DNA from: Enterovibrio baiacu
GTDB lineage: Bacteria > Pseudomonadota > Gammaproteobacteria > Enterobacterales > Vibrionaceae
Direction: 5' to 3'
Assembly (NCBI RefSeq): GCF_004120195.1
Contig: NZ_SCHN01000018.1
Coordinates: forward strand, 1 to 64,000
DNA length: 64,000 nucleotides
Below, piece after piece: positions 17,638 through 27,493 of the stretch. The notes under the pieces were generated by a model. The model saw nothing but the letters and a program-made list of their open reading frames with translations, made no database searches and was not told the origin of the DNA. Each line of letters opens with the position of its first letter. Position 1 is the stretch's first letter. The translations under genes and the position numbers were made by a program.

Positions 17638-18632
17638 TGAAACCCCTCCTGATCGGTGTTGTTGCACTGGTCAGTCTGGTTGCTAATGCCTCGACGGATG
17701 AAAGTCCGGCCGAGGCATTGTTGCATCAAATGGGCCAGGCTACCGAGCAACTAAATTACGAACTGTCGTACATCTTGGTTCGAAAAAACAGTATCGAACC
17801 GTTGCGCTACCGCCATGCTTTGGTGGAAGGCGAATCTTTTGGGCATATCGCCTACCTAAGCGGTCCACCTCGAGAAGTGATCCGCCGGGGCGACGAAGTC
17901 AGCTACTTCGAGCCGGGCGTTGATCCATTTACGATTAAAAGCGCACAAATGGTTGCGCCTTTGCCTTCCATTTTACAAACCGACGTGAACCACCTTGCTA
18001 CCATGTACGACTTCGTCCCGTTGGGGCGTGCGCGTGAAGCGGGCCTTGCGTGTGATGTTGTGCGTGTGTCACCAAAAGACGGTGCGCGCTATTCCTATGT
18101 GCTTTGGATTGACCAAGGTTCGCGCTTGCTAGTCCGCGCTGATTTGTTGGATCGCGATGGCGACCCTATCGAACAGTATCGCGCGTTGTCATTGGTGGTG
18201 TCTCCACAACTGAGCGATGCCATGGGCAAGCTTGCTGCATTGGAATTACCGCCAGTGGTGCAAGTGCCTAAGCAGCAAAAAACGGGATTGCGTTGGCAGG
18301 TAACCGCGCTTCCGAATGGCTTTGAACCTATCTATAGCAACCGTCACCGCTTGTTGCTGACGGAACGACCTGTCGAAAGTCAGATGTTCAGCGATGGGCT
18401 GTTTAGCTTTTCTGTGTACTTAGCCGAAGCGGACAACATGTCGGTACGTGAACAGCTTGTTCGCAAAGGCGGTCGCACACTGCACAGCCATGTGTCGGGC
18501 AATGCTGAGATCACCGTGGTCGGCGATATTCCGCCAGCAACGGCAAAGAAAGTGGCAGAATCGGTACGATTCAATCCACCATCAGATGAAACCGCAACGG
18601 ATGCGATCGCAACCGAGGTGCAGAAACCATGA
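17637..18632 (+). CDS. rseB: Sigma-E factor regulatory protein RseB
   Basis: Periplasmic protein that binds the RseA tail, protects it from DegS and is displaced by lipopolysaccharide or mislocalised lipoproteins. 331 residues from the ATG at 17637 (TGATG overlap with rseA). A signal peptide at about 1-20 (LLIGVVALVSLVANA) is followed by a LolA-like large domain and a smaller C-terminal MucB/RseB domain. A TTG one codon earlier is possible but less likely. Confidence 0.93.
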   Translation: MKPLLIGVVALVSLVANASTDESPAEALLHQMGQATEQLNYELSYILVRKNSIEPLRYRHALVEGESFGHIAYLSGPPREVIRRGDEVSYFEPGVDPFTIKSAQMVAPLPSILQTDVNHLATMYDFVPLGRAREAGLACDVVRVSPKDGARYSYVLWIDQGSRLLVRADLLDRDGDPIEQYRALSLVVSPQLSDAMGKLAALELPPVVQVPKQQKTGLRWQVTALPNGFEPIYSNRHRLLLTERPVESQMFSDGLFSFSVYLAEADNMSVREQLVRKGGRTLHSHVSGNAEITVVGDIPPATAKKVAESVRFNPPSDETATDAIATEVQKP

Positions 18633-19123
18633 TGACTGCATTGGCTGAAGTAACGGGCAGTGGAGACGGTTATCTCACTGTTCGTTGCCAGCAGAAAACC
18701 AGTTGCGGTAGTTGTGCGTCAAAAAGCAGCTGCGGCACGGGGGTGGTGAGCAATGCGTTGCCGGGGAAAGTGCTCGATATTCGCGTGCCTTCCCCAGAAC
18801 CTGTGCCCGCCGGCACCTTGGTCGAAATTGGTTTGGAAGAACAAACCGTGCTGAAATCTGCCATGCTGGTGTATGTCTTGCCGCTGATGTTTGCGATAGG
18901 TGGGGCATTCGTCGGGCAATTTTTATCAGACTTATTGGAAAGTGGTGAAGGGATAATCATTTTATCTTCCCTGCTAGCAGGTGGCCTCGGTATCGGGCTC
19001 GCGCGTCGTTTTTCCCGTAAGTTGGAACAAGATACTGAGTCAACGCCATCCTTGATTCGGGTTCTTGGGGCTTCCGTTGCAGGGGCTGCGGTGATAAATG
19101 CCGCAACTGAGGATAGCGACTAG
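18629..19123 (+). CDS. rseC: Sigma-E positive regulatory protein RseC
   Basis: Inner-membrane protein of the RseC/MucC family encoded with rpoE; it is related to RnfH-region and reducing-system proteins, and its exact role is unclear. 164 residues. An N-terminal cysteine cluster (CQQKTSCGSCASKSSCG, four Cys) is followed by two membrane helices at about 76-96 and 108-128. Start ATGA overlaps the rseB stop by four bases. Confidence 0.92.
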   Translation: MMTALAEVTGSGDGYLTVRCQQKTSCGSCASKSSCGTGVVSNALPGKVLDIRVPSPEPVPAGTLVEIGLEEQTVLKSAMLVYVLPLMFAIGGAFVGQFLSDLLESGEGIIILSSLLAGGLGIGLARRFSRKLEQDTESTPSLIRVLGASVAGAAVINAATEDSD

Positions 19124-19199
19124 CCATTAATTTCGGTAGAATCCCGCCACTTGATCTATTGATCGTCAAATTTTCACTAACGAGTTAGTCACACCATCT

Positions 19200-20996
19200 A
19201 TGAAGCACATTCGTAACTTTTCGATTATTGCCCACATTGACCACGGTAAGTCGACACTGTCAGACCGTCTAATCCAGGTTTGCGGTGGTCTATCAGACCG
19301 TGAAATGGCAGCGCAGGTTCTGGATTCTATGGATCTAGAACGCGAACGTGGTATCACCATCAAAGCACAGAGTGTGACGCTGAATTACACAGCCAATGAT
19401 GGGGAAACCTATCAGCTGAACTTCATCGACACCCCAGGACACGTTGACTTCTCTTACGAAGTATCACGTTCACTGGCGGCCTGTGAAGGTGCTTTGCTGG
19501 TGGTTGACGCGGGTCAGGGCGTAGAAGCCCAAACACTAGCCAACTGTTACACAGCGATTGAGATGGACCTAGAAGTGGTTCCAATCTTGAACAAAATCGA
19601 TTTGCCAGCCGCCGATCCTGATCGTGTAGCGGAAGAAATTGAAGACATCGTTGGTATTGATGCAACCGAAGCAACCCGCTGTTCTGCGAAGACAGGCGTT
19701 GGCGTTGATTTGGTGCTTGAAGACATCGTTAAAAACATCCCAGCACCAGAAGGTGACCCAGAAGGTCCTCTGCAAGCACTGATCATTGACTCATGGTTTG
19801 ATAACTATTTGGGTGTTGTTTCTTTGGTTCGCATTAAAAACGGCGTACTGAAGAAAGGCGAAAAGATCAAAGTGATGAGCACGGGCCAAGTATGGGGCGT
19901 GGATCGCATTGGTATCTTCTCACCAAAACAAACTGACACCCAAGGTCTTCGTACCGGTGAAGTGGGCTGGGTTGTTTGTGGTATTAAAGACATCCTAGGT
20001 GCACCAGTTGGTGATACCTTGACCACAGCGAAACACGGTGCAGAAGCGGCGCTACCAGGCTTTAAGAAAGTGAAGCCTCAGGTTTACGCGGGTCTGTTCC
20101 CTGTGTCATCTGACGACTACGAAAACTTCCGTGATGCGTTGGGCAAATTGAGCCTTAACGATGCGTCTCTGTTCTACGAACCAGAGAACTCTGCAGCACT
20201 TGGCTTTGGTTTCCGTTGTGGTTTCCTTGGCATGCTGCACATGGAAATCATCCAAGAGCGTCTTGAGCGCGAATACAACCTTGATCTGATCACAACTGCA
20301 CCGACCGTGGTGTACGAAGTGAAGAAAACCAACGGTGACATTCTGTACGTGGATAGCCCAGCGAAGCTACCACCAACGAATGACGTTGAGGTCATGGGTG
20401 AGCCCATTGCACGCTGTCATATCCTTGTGCCGTCTGAATACCTTGGTAACGTGATTACTTTGTGTGTTGAGAAGCGTGGTATGCAGGTAGACATGGTTTA
20501 CCACGGTAACCAAGTGGCATTGACGTATGACATCCCGATGGCAGAAGTAGTTCTCGACTTCTTCGACCGTCTGAAGTCCACGTCCCGTGGCTATGCATCA
20601 CTGGATTACAACTTCCAACGTTATGAGCCATCAAACATGGTGCGTGTAGACGTGCTATTGAACGGTGATAACGTGGATGCATTGGCGATCATTACGCATA
20701 AAGATCATGCGCAAGGTCGTGGCCGTGATTTGGTTGAGAAGATGAAAGAATTCATTCCTCGCCAACAGTTTGATATCGCGATTCAAGCGGCTATTGGTAC
20801 GCACATCATTGCGCGTTCAACCGTGAAACAGCTACGTAAGAACGTAACCGCTAAGTGTTACGGTGGTGACGTGAGCCGTAAGAAGAAACTCCTGCAGAAG
20901 CAGAAAGAAGGTAAGAAACGCATGAAGCAGATCGGTAACGTCGAACTGCCACAAGAAGCGTTCCTCGCTATTCTGCACGTGGGCAAAGATAAATAA
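19200..20996 (+). CDS. lepA: Elongation factor 4 (LepA)
   Basis: Ribosome-dependent GTPase related to EF-G, affecting initiation, assembly or back-translocation. 598 residues (E. coli 599). G1 AHIDHGKST is at 11-19, RGITIKAQ at the switch I region, DTPGHVDF at G3 and NKIDLPAA at G4. The C-terminal LepA-specific domain ends [18 protein letters not shown]. It lacks a clear Shine-Dalgarno sequence. Upstream is rseC and downstream lepB, the usual order; a 12-base hairpin separates lepA from lepB. Confidence 0.97.
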   Translation: MKHIRNFSIIAHIDHGKSTLSDRLIQVCGGLSDREMAAQVLDSMDLERERGITIKAQSVTLNYTANDGETYQLNFIDTPGHVDFSYEVSRSLAACEGALLVVDAGQGVEAQTLANCYTAIEMDLEVVPILNKIDLPAADPDRVAEEIEDIVGIDATEATRCSAKTGVGVDLVLEDIVKNIPAPEGDPEGPLQALIIDSWFDNYLGVVSLVRIKNGVLKKGEKIKVMSTGQVWGVDRIGIFSPKQTDTQGLRTGEVGWVVCGIKDILGAPVGDTLTTAKHGAEAALPGFKKVKPQVYAGLFPVSSDDYENFRDALGKLSLNDASLFYEPENSAALGFGFRCGFLGMLHMEIIQERLEREYNLDLITTAPTVVYEVKKTNGDILYVDSPAKLPPTNDVEVMGEPIARCHILVPSEYLGNVITLCVEKRGMQVDMVYHGNQVALTYDIPMAEVVLDFFDRLKSTSRGYASLDYNFQRYEPSNMVRVDVLLNGDNVDALAIITHKDHAQGRGRDLVEKMKEFIPRQQFDIAIQAAIGTHIIARSTVKQLRKNVTAKCYGGDVSRKKKLLQKQKEGKKRMKQIGNVELPQEAFLAILHVGKDK

Positions 20997-21038
20997 CCTG
21001 ATCTCGTCACACTGAACTCAGGCTCCAACAATAAGAAT

Positions 21039-21068
21039 ACCTGACTTGGCGTTATGCCAAGCTCAGGT
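21039..21068 (+). other. Strong hairpin between lepA and lepB
   Basis: ACCTGA-C-TTGGC pairs with GCCAA-GC-TCAGGT around GTTAT, with no T run after it, so it is not a standard terminator. It may be an RNA-processing or stability element in the lepB-rnc-era leader. Confidence 0.5.
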
Positions 21069-21105
21069 TGAGTAATAAAAAAGGACTAAAGGTTAGGGGA
21101 ACACT

Positions 21106-22005
21106 ATGGCAAATACTTTCTCACTGATTCTGGTGCTGGTCACCCTGTTGACTGGGATAATCTGGGCACTGGATAAATTCAGATGGGCTCCGCGTCGCGC
21201 AGAAGAAGCGGCGAAAGCGCTCAATCTGGAAAATGGTGAGGCAAGTGAAGAGCAAATCGCTCAAGTTGCTCCTCAGCCTAGCTGGGTAGAAACTGCCGCT
21301 TCTGTGTTCCCTGTTATCGGCCTTGTATTGGTATTGCGCTCGTTTATCTACGAGCCATTCCAAATTCCTTCAGGCTCTATGATGCCTACTTTGCTGGTGG
21401 GTGACTTCATCTTGGTTGAGAAGTTTGCTTACGGCTTGAAAGATCCGGTTTTCCGTCATCAACTTGTTGAGACGGGGAAACCAGAACGTGGTGATGTAGT
21501 GGTATTTAAGTACCCACCGCAGCCGAGTGTTGATTTCATTAAACGTGTTATCGGCTTACCGGGCGACACCGTACGTTACAGCGAAGACAAGCGCCTTTGT
21601 GTCCAACAAAAAGGCGAATCTACGTGTGAACTGGTTGTTGTGGATGATGTCCATGAAAGCCCGTTTATGCAGTACGGCGTCAATTTAATTCAAGCCGAAG
21701 AACAGCTTGGTAAAGAGCCGCACCAAATTCTTGTTAACCCAAGAGTTAAAAATCAAGTCATGCAGTATTACCCGACACCAGGGCTTGGTGAGTGGGTAGT
21801 GCCAGACGGCCAATACTTTGTGATGGGTGATAACCGTGACAACAGTAAAGACAGTCGATTCTGGGGCTTTGTCCCAGAAGCAAATTTGGTGGGTAAAGCA
21901 GTAGGTATCTGGACCAGTTTTGAATTTGATGAGCAGGGCGATAGCGTCTTGCCATCATGGGTACCTGTCGGCGTGCGCTTCGAGCGTATCGGCGGCATTG
22001 ATTAA
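21106..22005 (+). CDS. lepB: Signal peptidase I
   Basis: Membrane serine/lysine protease that removes signal peptides on the periplasmic face. 299 residues (E. coli 324). N-terminal membrane helix at about 3-22 and a second at about 63-81. Catalytic Ser91 in [10 protein letters not shown] and general-base Lys146 in [12 protein letters not shown] fall at the E. coli positions. The box with [14 protein letters not shown] is present. AAGGACTAAAGG lies upstream. rnc starts 11 bases after. Confidence 0.96.
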   Translation: MANTFSLILVLVTLLTGIIWALDKFRWAPRRAEEAAKALNLENGEASEEQIAQVAPQPSWVETAASVFPVIGLVLVLRSFIYEPFQIPSGSMMPTLLVGDFILVEKFAYGLKDPVFRHQLVETGKPERGDVVVFKYPPQPSVDFIKRVIGLPGDTVRYSEDKRLCVQQKGESTCELVVVDDVHESPFMQYGVNLIQAEEQLGKEPHQILVNPRVKNQVMQYYPTPGLGEWVVPDGQYFVMGDNRDNSKDSRFWGFVPEANLVGKAVGIWTSFEFDEQGDSVLPSWVPVGVRFERIGGID

Positions 22006-22016
22006 CTTGGAACAAC

Positions 22017-22691
22017 ATGACGACACCAACAAATAAATTACAGCGCCGTATCCGCTATGAATTTAGTGATATGGCGCTTCTTAGTCTCGCCCTTACTCAC
22101 CGCAGCGCAAGTGGTCAACACAACGAGCGCCTAGAGTTTCTGGGGGATTCTATATTGAGTTTCGTCGTTGCTGACGATCTCTACCATCGTTTCCCGAACG
22201 TTGATGAAGGTGACATGAGCCGCATGCGAGCGACCTTGGTTCGTGGTAATACTCTGGCCGAGCTAGGCCGTGAGTTTGAACTGGGTGATGTATTGCAATT
22301 GGGCCCGGGTGAGTTGAAAAGTGGCGGTTTCCGTCGTGACTCCATCCTTGCTGATGCTGTAGAAGCAATTATCGGCGCCATCTACCTCGACAGCGATTTG
22401 GAAACGGTCCGTGGGATTGTTTTGGGTTGGTACAAAGAGCGCTTAGACACCATCATGCCTGGCGCGAACCAAAAAGACCCGAAAACACGGTTGCAAGAAT
22501 TCTTGCAAGGACGTCGTAAGCCATTGCCTGCCTATAATGTCACTAAGGTACAAGGCGAGGCACACAACCAGCAATTTACGGTTGAATGTGAAGTGGCAGG
22601 TCTGGAACGACCTGTGGTAGGTAAAGGCAGTAGTCGTCGCAAGGCTGAGCAAGCGGCTGCAGAACTGGCATTAGAAAAGCTGGACTCATGA
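22017..22691 (+). CDS. rnc: Ribonuclease III
   Basis: Double-strand-specific endonuclease for rRNA and mRNA processing. 224 residues. The RNase III signature [20 protein letters not shown] carries the catalytic Glu/Asp, [14 protein letters not shown] carries the second acidic pair, and a C-terminal dsRNA-binding domain ([28 protein letters not shown]) is complete. Its stop overlaps the era start by four bases. Confidence 0.97.
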   Translation: MTTPTNKLQRRIRYEFSDMALLSLALTHRSASGQHNERLEFLGDSILSFVVADDLYHRFPNVDEGDMSRMRATLVRGNTLAELGREFELGDVLQLGPGELKSGGFRRDSILADAVEAIIGAIYLDSDLETVRGIVLGWYKERLDTIMPGANQKDPKTRLQEFLQGRRKPLPAYNVTKVQGEAHNQQFTVECEVAGLERPVVGKGSSRRKAEQAAAELALEKLDS

Positions 22692-23602
22692 CAGACACGC
22701 ACGAAATTCACCACTGTGGCTTTATCGCCATCGTTGGTCGCCCTAACGTCGGTAAATCGACACTTCTGAACCGCTTAGTGGGTCAGAAACTGTCTATTAC
22801 GTCGCGTAAACCCCAAACCACGCGTCACCGCATCATGGGTGTTGATACGCGCGAGGGTTACCAAGCGGTCTACGTGGACACACCAGGGCTTCACATTGAA
22901 GAAAAGCGCACCATCAACCGATTGATGAACCGCGCGGCATCAAGCTCATTGACCGATGTTGAATTGGTACTCTTCCTCGTTGACGGTACACATTGGACCG
23001 AAGATGACGAAATGGTGCTGAACAAGCTGAAAAAATCAGAACTACCTGTTGTTCTGCTGATCAACAAAGTCGACAACGTAAAAGAGAAAGCGGACTTGTT
23101 CCCACACCTTCAAGCGCTGAGCGAGAAGATGGACTTCGTTGATGTTGTGCCTGTTTCTGCAAAGAGCGGTAAAAACATCGATGTGGTTGAGAAACTGGTT
23201 CGTGCGCACTTGCCAGAAGGTGAGTGGTACTTCCCTGAAGATTACGTAACAGACCGTTCTCAGCGCTTTATGGCGTCTGAAATCATTCGTGAAAAGCTGA
23301 TGCGTTTTACAGGCGATGAACTGCCGTATGCCGTCACCGTTGAAATTGAGCGTTTTGACTATAATCCAGACACAGATGGCTTTGAAATCAATGGCCTGAT
23401 CTTGGTTGAGCGTAACGGTCAAAAGCGCATGGTGATCGGCAAAGGTGGCGACAAAATCAAAACCATCGGCCGCGAAGCCCGTCTCGACATGGAAGACTTG
23501 TTTGAACGCAAAGTCTACCTAGAGCTTTGGGTGAAAGTGAAATCAGGTTGGGCAGACGACGAACGTGCGCTGCGTAGCCTTGGCTACATCGACGATCTTT
23601 GA
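22688..23602 (+). CDS. era: GTPase Era
   Basis: Essential GTPase that binds the 3' end of 16S rRNA in 30S assembly. 304 residues: G1 GRPNVGKST at 17-25, G3 DTPGLH, G4 NKVD, and a C-terminal KH domain with [11 protein letters not shown]. The rnc-era-recO order is the classical operon. ATGA overlap with rnc means coupled translation. Confidence 0.97.
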   Translation: MTDTHEIHHCGFIAIVGRPNVGKSTLLNRLVGQKLSITSRKPQTTRHRIMGVDTREGYQAVYVDTPGLHIEEKRTINRLMNRAASSSLTDVELVLFLVDGTHWTEDDEMVLNKLKKSELPVVLLINKVDNVKEKADLFPHLQALSEKMDFVDVVPVSAKSGKNIDVVEKLVRAHLPEGEWYFPEDYVTDRSQRFMASEIIREKLMRFTGDELPYAVTVEIERFDYNPDTDGFEINGLILVERNGQKRMVIGKGGDKIKTIGREARLDMEDLFERKVYLELWVKVKSGWADDERALRSLGYIDDL

Positions 23603-23634
23603 TCGTCGAACATTCAGAATAAGAAAGGTGGGAT

Positions 23635-24348
23635 ATGGAAGGCTTGCAGCGCTGCTTTGTCCTGCACTCTCGCCCTTATAGCGAAACGAGCCTTATTCTG
23701 GATGTTTTTAGCGAAAATCACGGGCGCGTTAGCCTTATGGCAAAAGGCGCTCGTGGTAAACGCTCTCCCCTAAAAGGCGCACTTCAGCCTTTTACCCCGC
23801 TTTTAATGAAATGGTCAGGTCGCGGTGAGATGCATACCTTGCGTCACGCTGAAGCCATGGGCCTCGCGATTCCTCTTTCTGGTAACGCCCTCTTTTCAGG
23901 TTTCTATCTCAATGAAATCCTTAGCCGCGTTGTTGAACCGGAAACGGCATATCACCAACTTTTCTTTGATTACGTTTCAGCGTTAACAGAGCTCGCACAA
24001 TTCGCCAATCCTGAACCTGCACTCCGTCGATTTGAGTTAGCCTTGCTGGAATCGCTAGGATATGGCGTCGATTTTCTGCATTGTGCAGGCAGCGGTGAAC
24101 CAGTTGGGGAAGGAATGACATATATATTCCGTGAGCAAATGGGATTTGTCGCCTCACTCATGAAGAGTCACAATCTGGCCTTTCAAGGCAGCGATTTGAT
24201 CGCGCTCTCAAGCCGTCAATTCTCGACCGCTGAACAGTTAAAAGCCGCCAAGCGCTTTACACGGCTGGCACTCAAGCCTTATCTTGGCTCAAAGCCTCTC
24301 AAGAGCAGAGAGCTATTTTTGTTACGAACAAGGAAATCTACGCAATGA
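23635..24348 (+). CDS. recO: DNA repair protein RecO
   Basis: RecFOR-pathway mediator that anneals DNA and loads RecA onto SSB-coated strands. 237 residues (E. coli 242). N-terminal OB fold ([20 protein letters not shown]) and helical C-terminal domain. The zinc cysteine arrangement of some RecO proteins is not seen. Starts 32 bases after era with AAGGTGGG upstream; overlaps pdxJ by four bases. Confidence 0.94.
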   Translation: MEGLQRCFVLHSRPYSETSLILDVFSENHGRVSLMAKGARGKRSPLKGALQPFTPLLMKWSGRGEMHTLRHAEAMGLAIPLSGNALFSGFYLNEILSRVVEPETAYHQLFFDYVSALTELAQFANPEPALRRFELALLESLGYGVDFLHCAGSGEPVGEGMTYIFREQMGFVASLMKSHNLAFQGSDLIALSSRQFSTAEQLKAAKRFTRLALKPYLGSKPLKSRELFLLRTRKSTQ

Positions 24349-25076
24349 ATACCATTTATCTGGGCGTCAATATTGACCACGTGGCAACTGTTCGAAATGC
24401 ACGCGGTACCAAGTACCCTGATCCCGTACATGCCGCTGAAATTGCAGAGCGTGCGGGTGCTGATGGTATTACTGTTCACCTTCGTGAAGACCGTCGCCAC
24501 ATAAAAGATCGTGACGTTTACTTGCTGAGAGACACACTGCAAACGCGCATGAATCTTGAAATGGCCGTGACTGACGAGATGGTCGCCATCGCGTTGGATG
24601 TGAAACCAGCCTATGTTTGCTTGGTGCCAGAAAAGCGTGAAGAACTCACCACTGAAGGTGGCTTGGATGTTGTTGGTCAACTTGAAAAAGTGAAAGCAGC
24701 GACCCAAACCCTGACAGATGCGGGCATTAAAGTGTCGCTGTTTATTGATGCTGATCGTGAGCAGATTGATGCGGCGAAAGCCTGTGGCGCGCCTTACATC
24801 GAGCTTCATACGGGTCACTACGCCGATGCTGAATCAGATGAAGACATGCAAGCGGAGCTGAAGAAAATTGCAGCCGCAGCGAGCTACGCCGATGACCAAG
24901 GCATCAAGGTCAATGCGGGCCATGGTCTTACTTACCACAACGTGACACCCATTGCGGCTATCCCTGAAATCTACGAACTGAACATTGGTCACTCGATTGT
25001 GGGTCGCGCCGTGTTTGATGGCCTGTCAAAAGCCGTGGCTGACATGAAAGTGATCATGCAGGATGCGCGTCGCTAA
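24345..25076 (+). CDS. pdxJ: Pyridoxine 5'-phosphate synthase
   Basis: Condenses 1-deoxyxylulose 5-phosphate with 3-amino-2-oxopropyl phosphate to pyridoxine 5'-phosphate. 243 residues (E. coli 243). The start [17 protein letters not shown] is the family signature. [14 protein letters not shown], the E-loop [10 protein letters not shown] and GHGLTYHNV are all present. It overlaps recO and acpS, so it is translationally coupled to both. Confidence 0.97.
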   Translation: MNTIYLGVNIDHVATVRNARGTKYPDPVHAAEIAERAGADGITVHLREDRRHIKDRDVYLLRDTLQTRMNLEMAVTDEMVAIALDVKPAYVCLVPEKREELTTEGGLDVVGQLEKVKAATQTLTDAGIKVSLFIDADREQIDAAKACGAPYIELHTGHYADAESDEDMQAELKKIAAAASYADDQGIKVNAGHGLTYHNVTPIAAIPEIYELNIGHSIVGRAVFDGLSKAVADMKVIMQDARR

Positions 25077-25456
25077 TGTCAGTGGTTGGTCTAGGGACAG
25101 ACATTGTTGAAATCGCGCGATTCGATGACATCATCGCGCGAAATCAAGATGCCTTTGCCAAGCGTGTACTCACGAGTGCTGAACTCGAAAAGTATGGCGC
25201 GACGAAATTTCCTGCCCGTTACCTTGCCAAGCGCTTTGCGGTAAAAGAAGCCGCCTCTAAAGCCTTGGGAACGGGCATTGCCTGTGGCGTCACGTTTCAC
25301 GACTTTGAAGTCTCCAACGATGCCTTGGGCAAACCCATTGTGACCTTCTCTGGCGTTGCCAAGCAAATGGCAGATGAACGTGGCGTGACGAATATTCTGC
25401 TGACCATAGCGGATGAAAAACGCTATGCCGTCGCCACCGTCTTACTTGAACAGTAG
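25076..25456 (+). CDS. acpS: Holo-[acyl-carrier-protein] synthase
   Basis: Transfers 4'-phosphopantetheine from CoA to the serine of ACP. 126 residues (E. coli 126). GLGTDIVEIARF carries the Mg-binding Asp and RFAVKEAASKALGTGI the second motif. TAATG overlap with pdxJ. It is the last gene of the core operon before an accessory region containing two ACP genes (apeE, apeF), which it might modify; that is an inference. Confidence 0.97.
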   Translation: MSVVGLGTDIVEIARFDDIIARNQDAFAKRVLTSAELEKYGATKFPARYLAKRFAVKEAASKALGTGIACGVTFHDFEVSNDALGKPIVTFSGVAKQMADERGVTNILLTIADEKRYAVATVLLEQ

Positions 25457-25569
25457 CCTGTATCACTTCTGATTTTTCTCTGTTTTATCCTGTTTTATTT
25501 ACCCGAGTGAAACATGATGAACCTAGTGTATTGCTTAGCTAGGTCACCTTCACAAGGAAGAACAGAAGA

Positions 25570-27396
25570 ATGAAGAAAACACTGCTTGCCGCTGCAGTCG
25601 CAGCGCTATCCCTCCCGCTCACAGGCTGTTTTGAGCGACCAATGGATCTCACCATTGCACACATCAACGATCACCACTCACACCTTGAAGCTGACGACGG
25701 CTTTGACATTACGGTAGGTGGCGAGGAAACACGGGTTGAAGTCGGTGGCTTCCCCCGCGTTGTGACCAAAATTCGTGAAATAGACGAGTCCAAACAAAAC
25801 GTGCTTAAGCTGCATGCGGGTGATGCGATAACGGGCGATCTCTATTACACGCTGTTTGGTGGCGAAGCCGATGCGGCCATGATGAACCAAGTGTGTTTCG
25901 ATGCGTTCGCGTTGGGTAACCATGAATTTGATGATGGCGATGCTGGCCTGAAAACCTTCCTCGACCAACTGGCAAGTGGCGACTGTAATACCAAGGTGTT
26001 GGCAGCAAACGTTCGCCCTGAAGTCGGTGTTTCGCCATTAACGCCAGAAGGAAAATGGGACTCTTTCCGCCCACTAGCCGTGAAAAAAATCAATGGTCAG
26101 GCAGTCGGTATCATCGGTATCGATATTGCCACCAAAACCAAAAATTCATCCAACCCTGATGCAACCACTGAGTTTTTGGATGAAACGAAAGTCGCGCAAC
26201 GCTTTATCAATAAGCTCAAGAAAAAAGGCGTGAACAAAATTGTGCTGCTGACACATTATCAGTACGGAAACGACCTTGAACTGGCGAAGAATCTGTCAGG
26301 TGTTGACGTCATTATTGGTGGTGACTCTCATTCTTTGTTGGGGGATTTCGATGAGGTTGGGTTAAACAGCGTGGGGGATTATCCAACGATGGTGACAAAC
26401 CTTGATGGTGATCCTGTGTGTGTGGCACAAGCCTGGCAGTACGCCTCTGTCGTGGGAGAACTCGACATCAGCTTTGACCGCAAAGGCGTGGTAGAAACGT
26501 GTTCCGGCACGCCGCATTTGCTGCTGGGTGATACGTTTAAACGTCGTAATGATGACGGTGAACGTGTCGAGCTTGAAGGCGCTGATCGTGATGCCGTTTA
26601 CGCAGATATCGAAGAAACCCCAGAACTGACAATCGTCGATAAAGACGCGGATACGCAAACCCTGTTAGACACCTACACACAGCGCATCGAAGAAGAAACA
26701 CAAACCGTGATTGCCACTGCGACAACGGATTTATGCCTTGAACGTATTCCAGGCCAAGGGAGCAGTTCACTGTGTGATGTGACTGAGACCGAATCGAATG
26801 GATCGGATATCTCCAGCGTGGTGGCGAAGGCTTTTATGGCTCAGAGCCTTGAAGCTGACGTTGCCATCCAAAATGCGGGTGGCGTGCGCATTGATGTTCC
26901 AATGGGCGATGTCACGATTGCAACGGCGTATCAGTTGCTGCCATTTGCGAACACGCTTGTGAACCTCAACATGAGCGGTGCGGAAGTGAAGCTGGCGCTG
27001 GAGCAAGGTGTGGATTACGCGCTGAACCCAGACGGTTCAAGTGGTGCTTATCCTTACGCTTCTGGCCTGCGTTTCGATGTCGATATCTCGAAAACGTTCG
27101 GCGAGCGTGTGACCAATATTGAAATCAATTCTCGCTTAGCGGGAGATTGGACTGCGCTGGATACCACCAGCACTGAAGCCAACATTCAAGTGGTGACGAA
27201 CAACTTCGTTAGCGCAGGACGTGATGGTTACGTTGTGTTTGGCGATGTGACGGATGACGGGCGTGCGGTGGATACTTACCTCGACTATGCGAAGGCTTTC
27301 GTGGATTACGCAGAAGCGGTTGGTACGTTGAGCAAGCTACCTTTGGAAGAGTACAGTACCCAGCGTTTCTACGACGCGGATGGAAACCTGCAATAA
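25570..27396 (+). CDS. NadN/UshA-like 5'-nucleotidase lipoprotein
   Basis: Metallophosphoesterase plus 5'-nucleotidase C-terminal domain, 608 residues. A lipoprotein signal ends in the lipobox LTGC with Cys20, so it is membrane-anchored and exported. Metal ligands are seen in HINDHHSH, HAGDAITGD and GNHEFDDGD. The C-terminal substrate domain has QNAGGVRIDVP. Length and architecture match Haemophilus NadN, which degrades NAD and NMN outside the cytosol; UshA-type UDP-sugar hydrolase activity is the alternative. GAAGGAAGAACAGAAGA precedes the ATG. Single gene with a bidirectional terminator shared with the APE cluster. Confidence 0.85.
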   Translation: MKKTLLAAAVAALSLPLTGCFERPMDLTIAHINDHHSHLEADDGFDITVGGEETRVEVGGFPRVVTKIREIDESKQNVLKLHAGDAITGDLYYTLFGGEADAAMMNQVCFDAFALGNHEFDDGDAGLKTFLDQLASGDCNTKVLAANVRPEVGVSPLTPEGKWDSFRPLAVKKINGQAVGIIGIDIATKTKNSSNPDATTEFLDETKVAQRFINKLKKKGVNKIVLLTHYQYGNDLELAKNLSGVDVIIGGDSHSLLGDFDEVGLNSVGDYPTMVTNLDGDPVCVAQAWQYASVVGELDISFDRKGVVETCSGTPHLLLGDTFKRRNDDGERVELEGADRDAVYADIEETPELTIVDKDADTQTLLDTYTQRIEEETQTVIATATTDLCLERIPGQGSSSLCDVTETESNGSDISSVVAKAFMAQSLEADVAIQNAGGVRIDVPMGDVTIATAYQLLPFANTLVNLNMSGAEVKLALEQGVDYALNPDGSSGAYPYASGLRFDVDISKTFGERVTNIEINSRLAGDWTALDTTSTEANIQVVTNNFVSAGRDGYVVFGDVTDDGRAVDTYLDYAKAFVDYAEAVGTLSKLPLEEYSTQRFYDADGNLQ

Positions 27397-27415
27397 TCAC
27401 CGTTGTTCTCAAAGA

Positions 27416-27444
27416 AAAATGCCCGCGAACTGCGGGCATTTTTA
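27416..27444. terminator. Bidirectional terminator between the nucleotidase gene and apeR
   Basis: AAAAATGCCCGC pairs with GCGGGCATTTTT around GAACT, flanked by A and T runs. It closes both the plus-strand nucleotidase gene and the long minus-strand ape operon. Confidence 0.9.
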
Positions 27445-27493
27445 TCTTGTTTTCTTGGTGTGCGCTGAACGCTGCTGTTAGTAAACTTAACGT

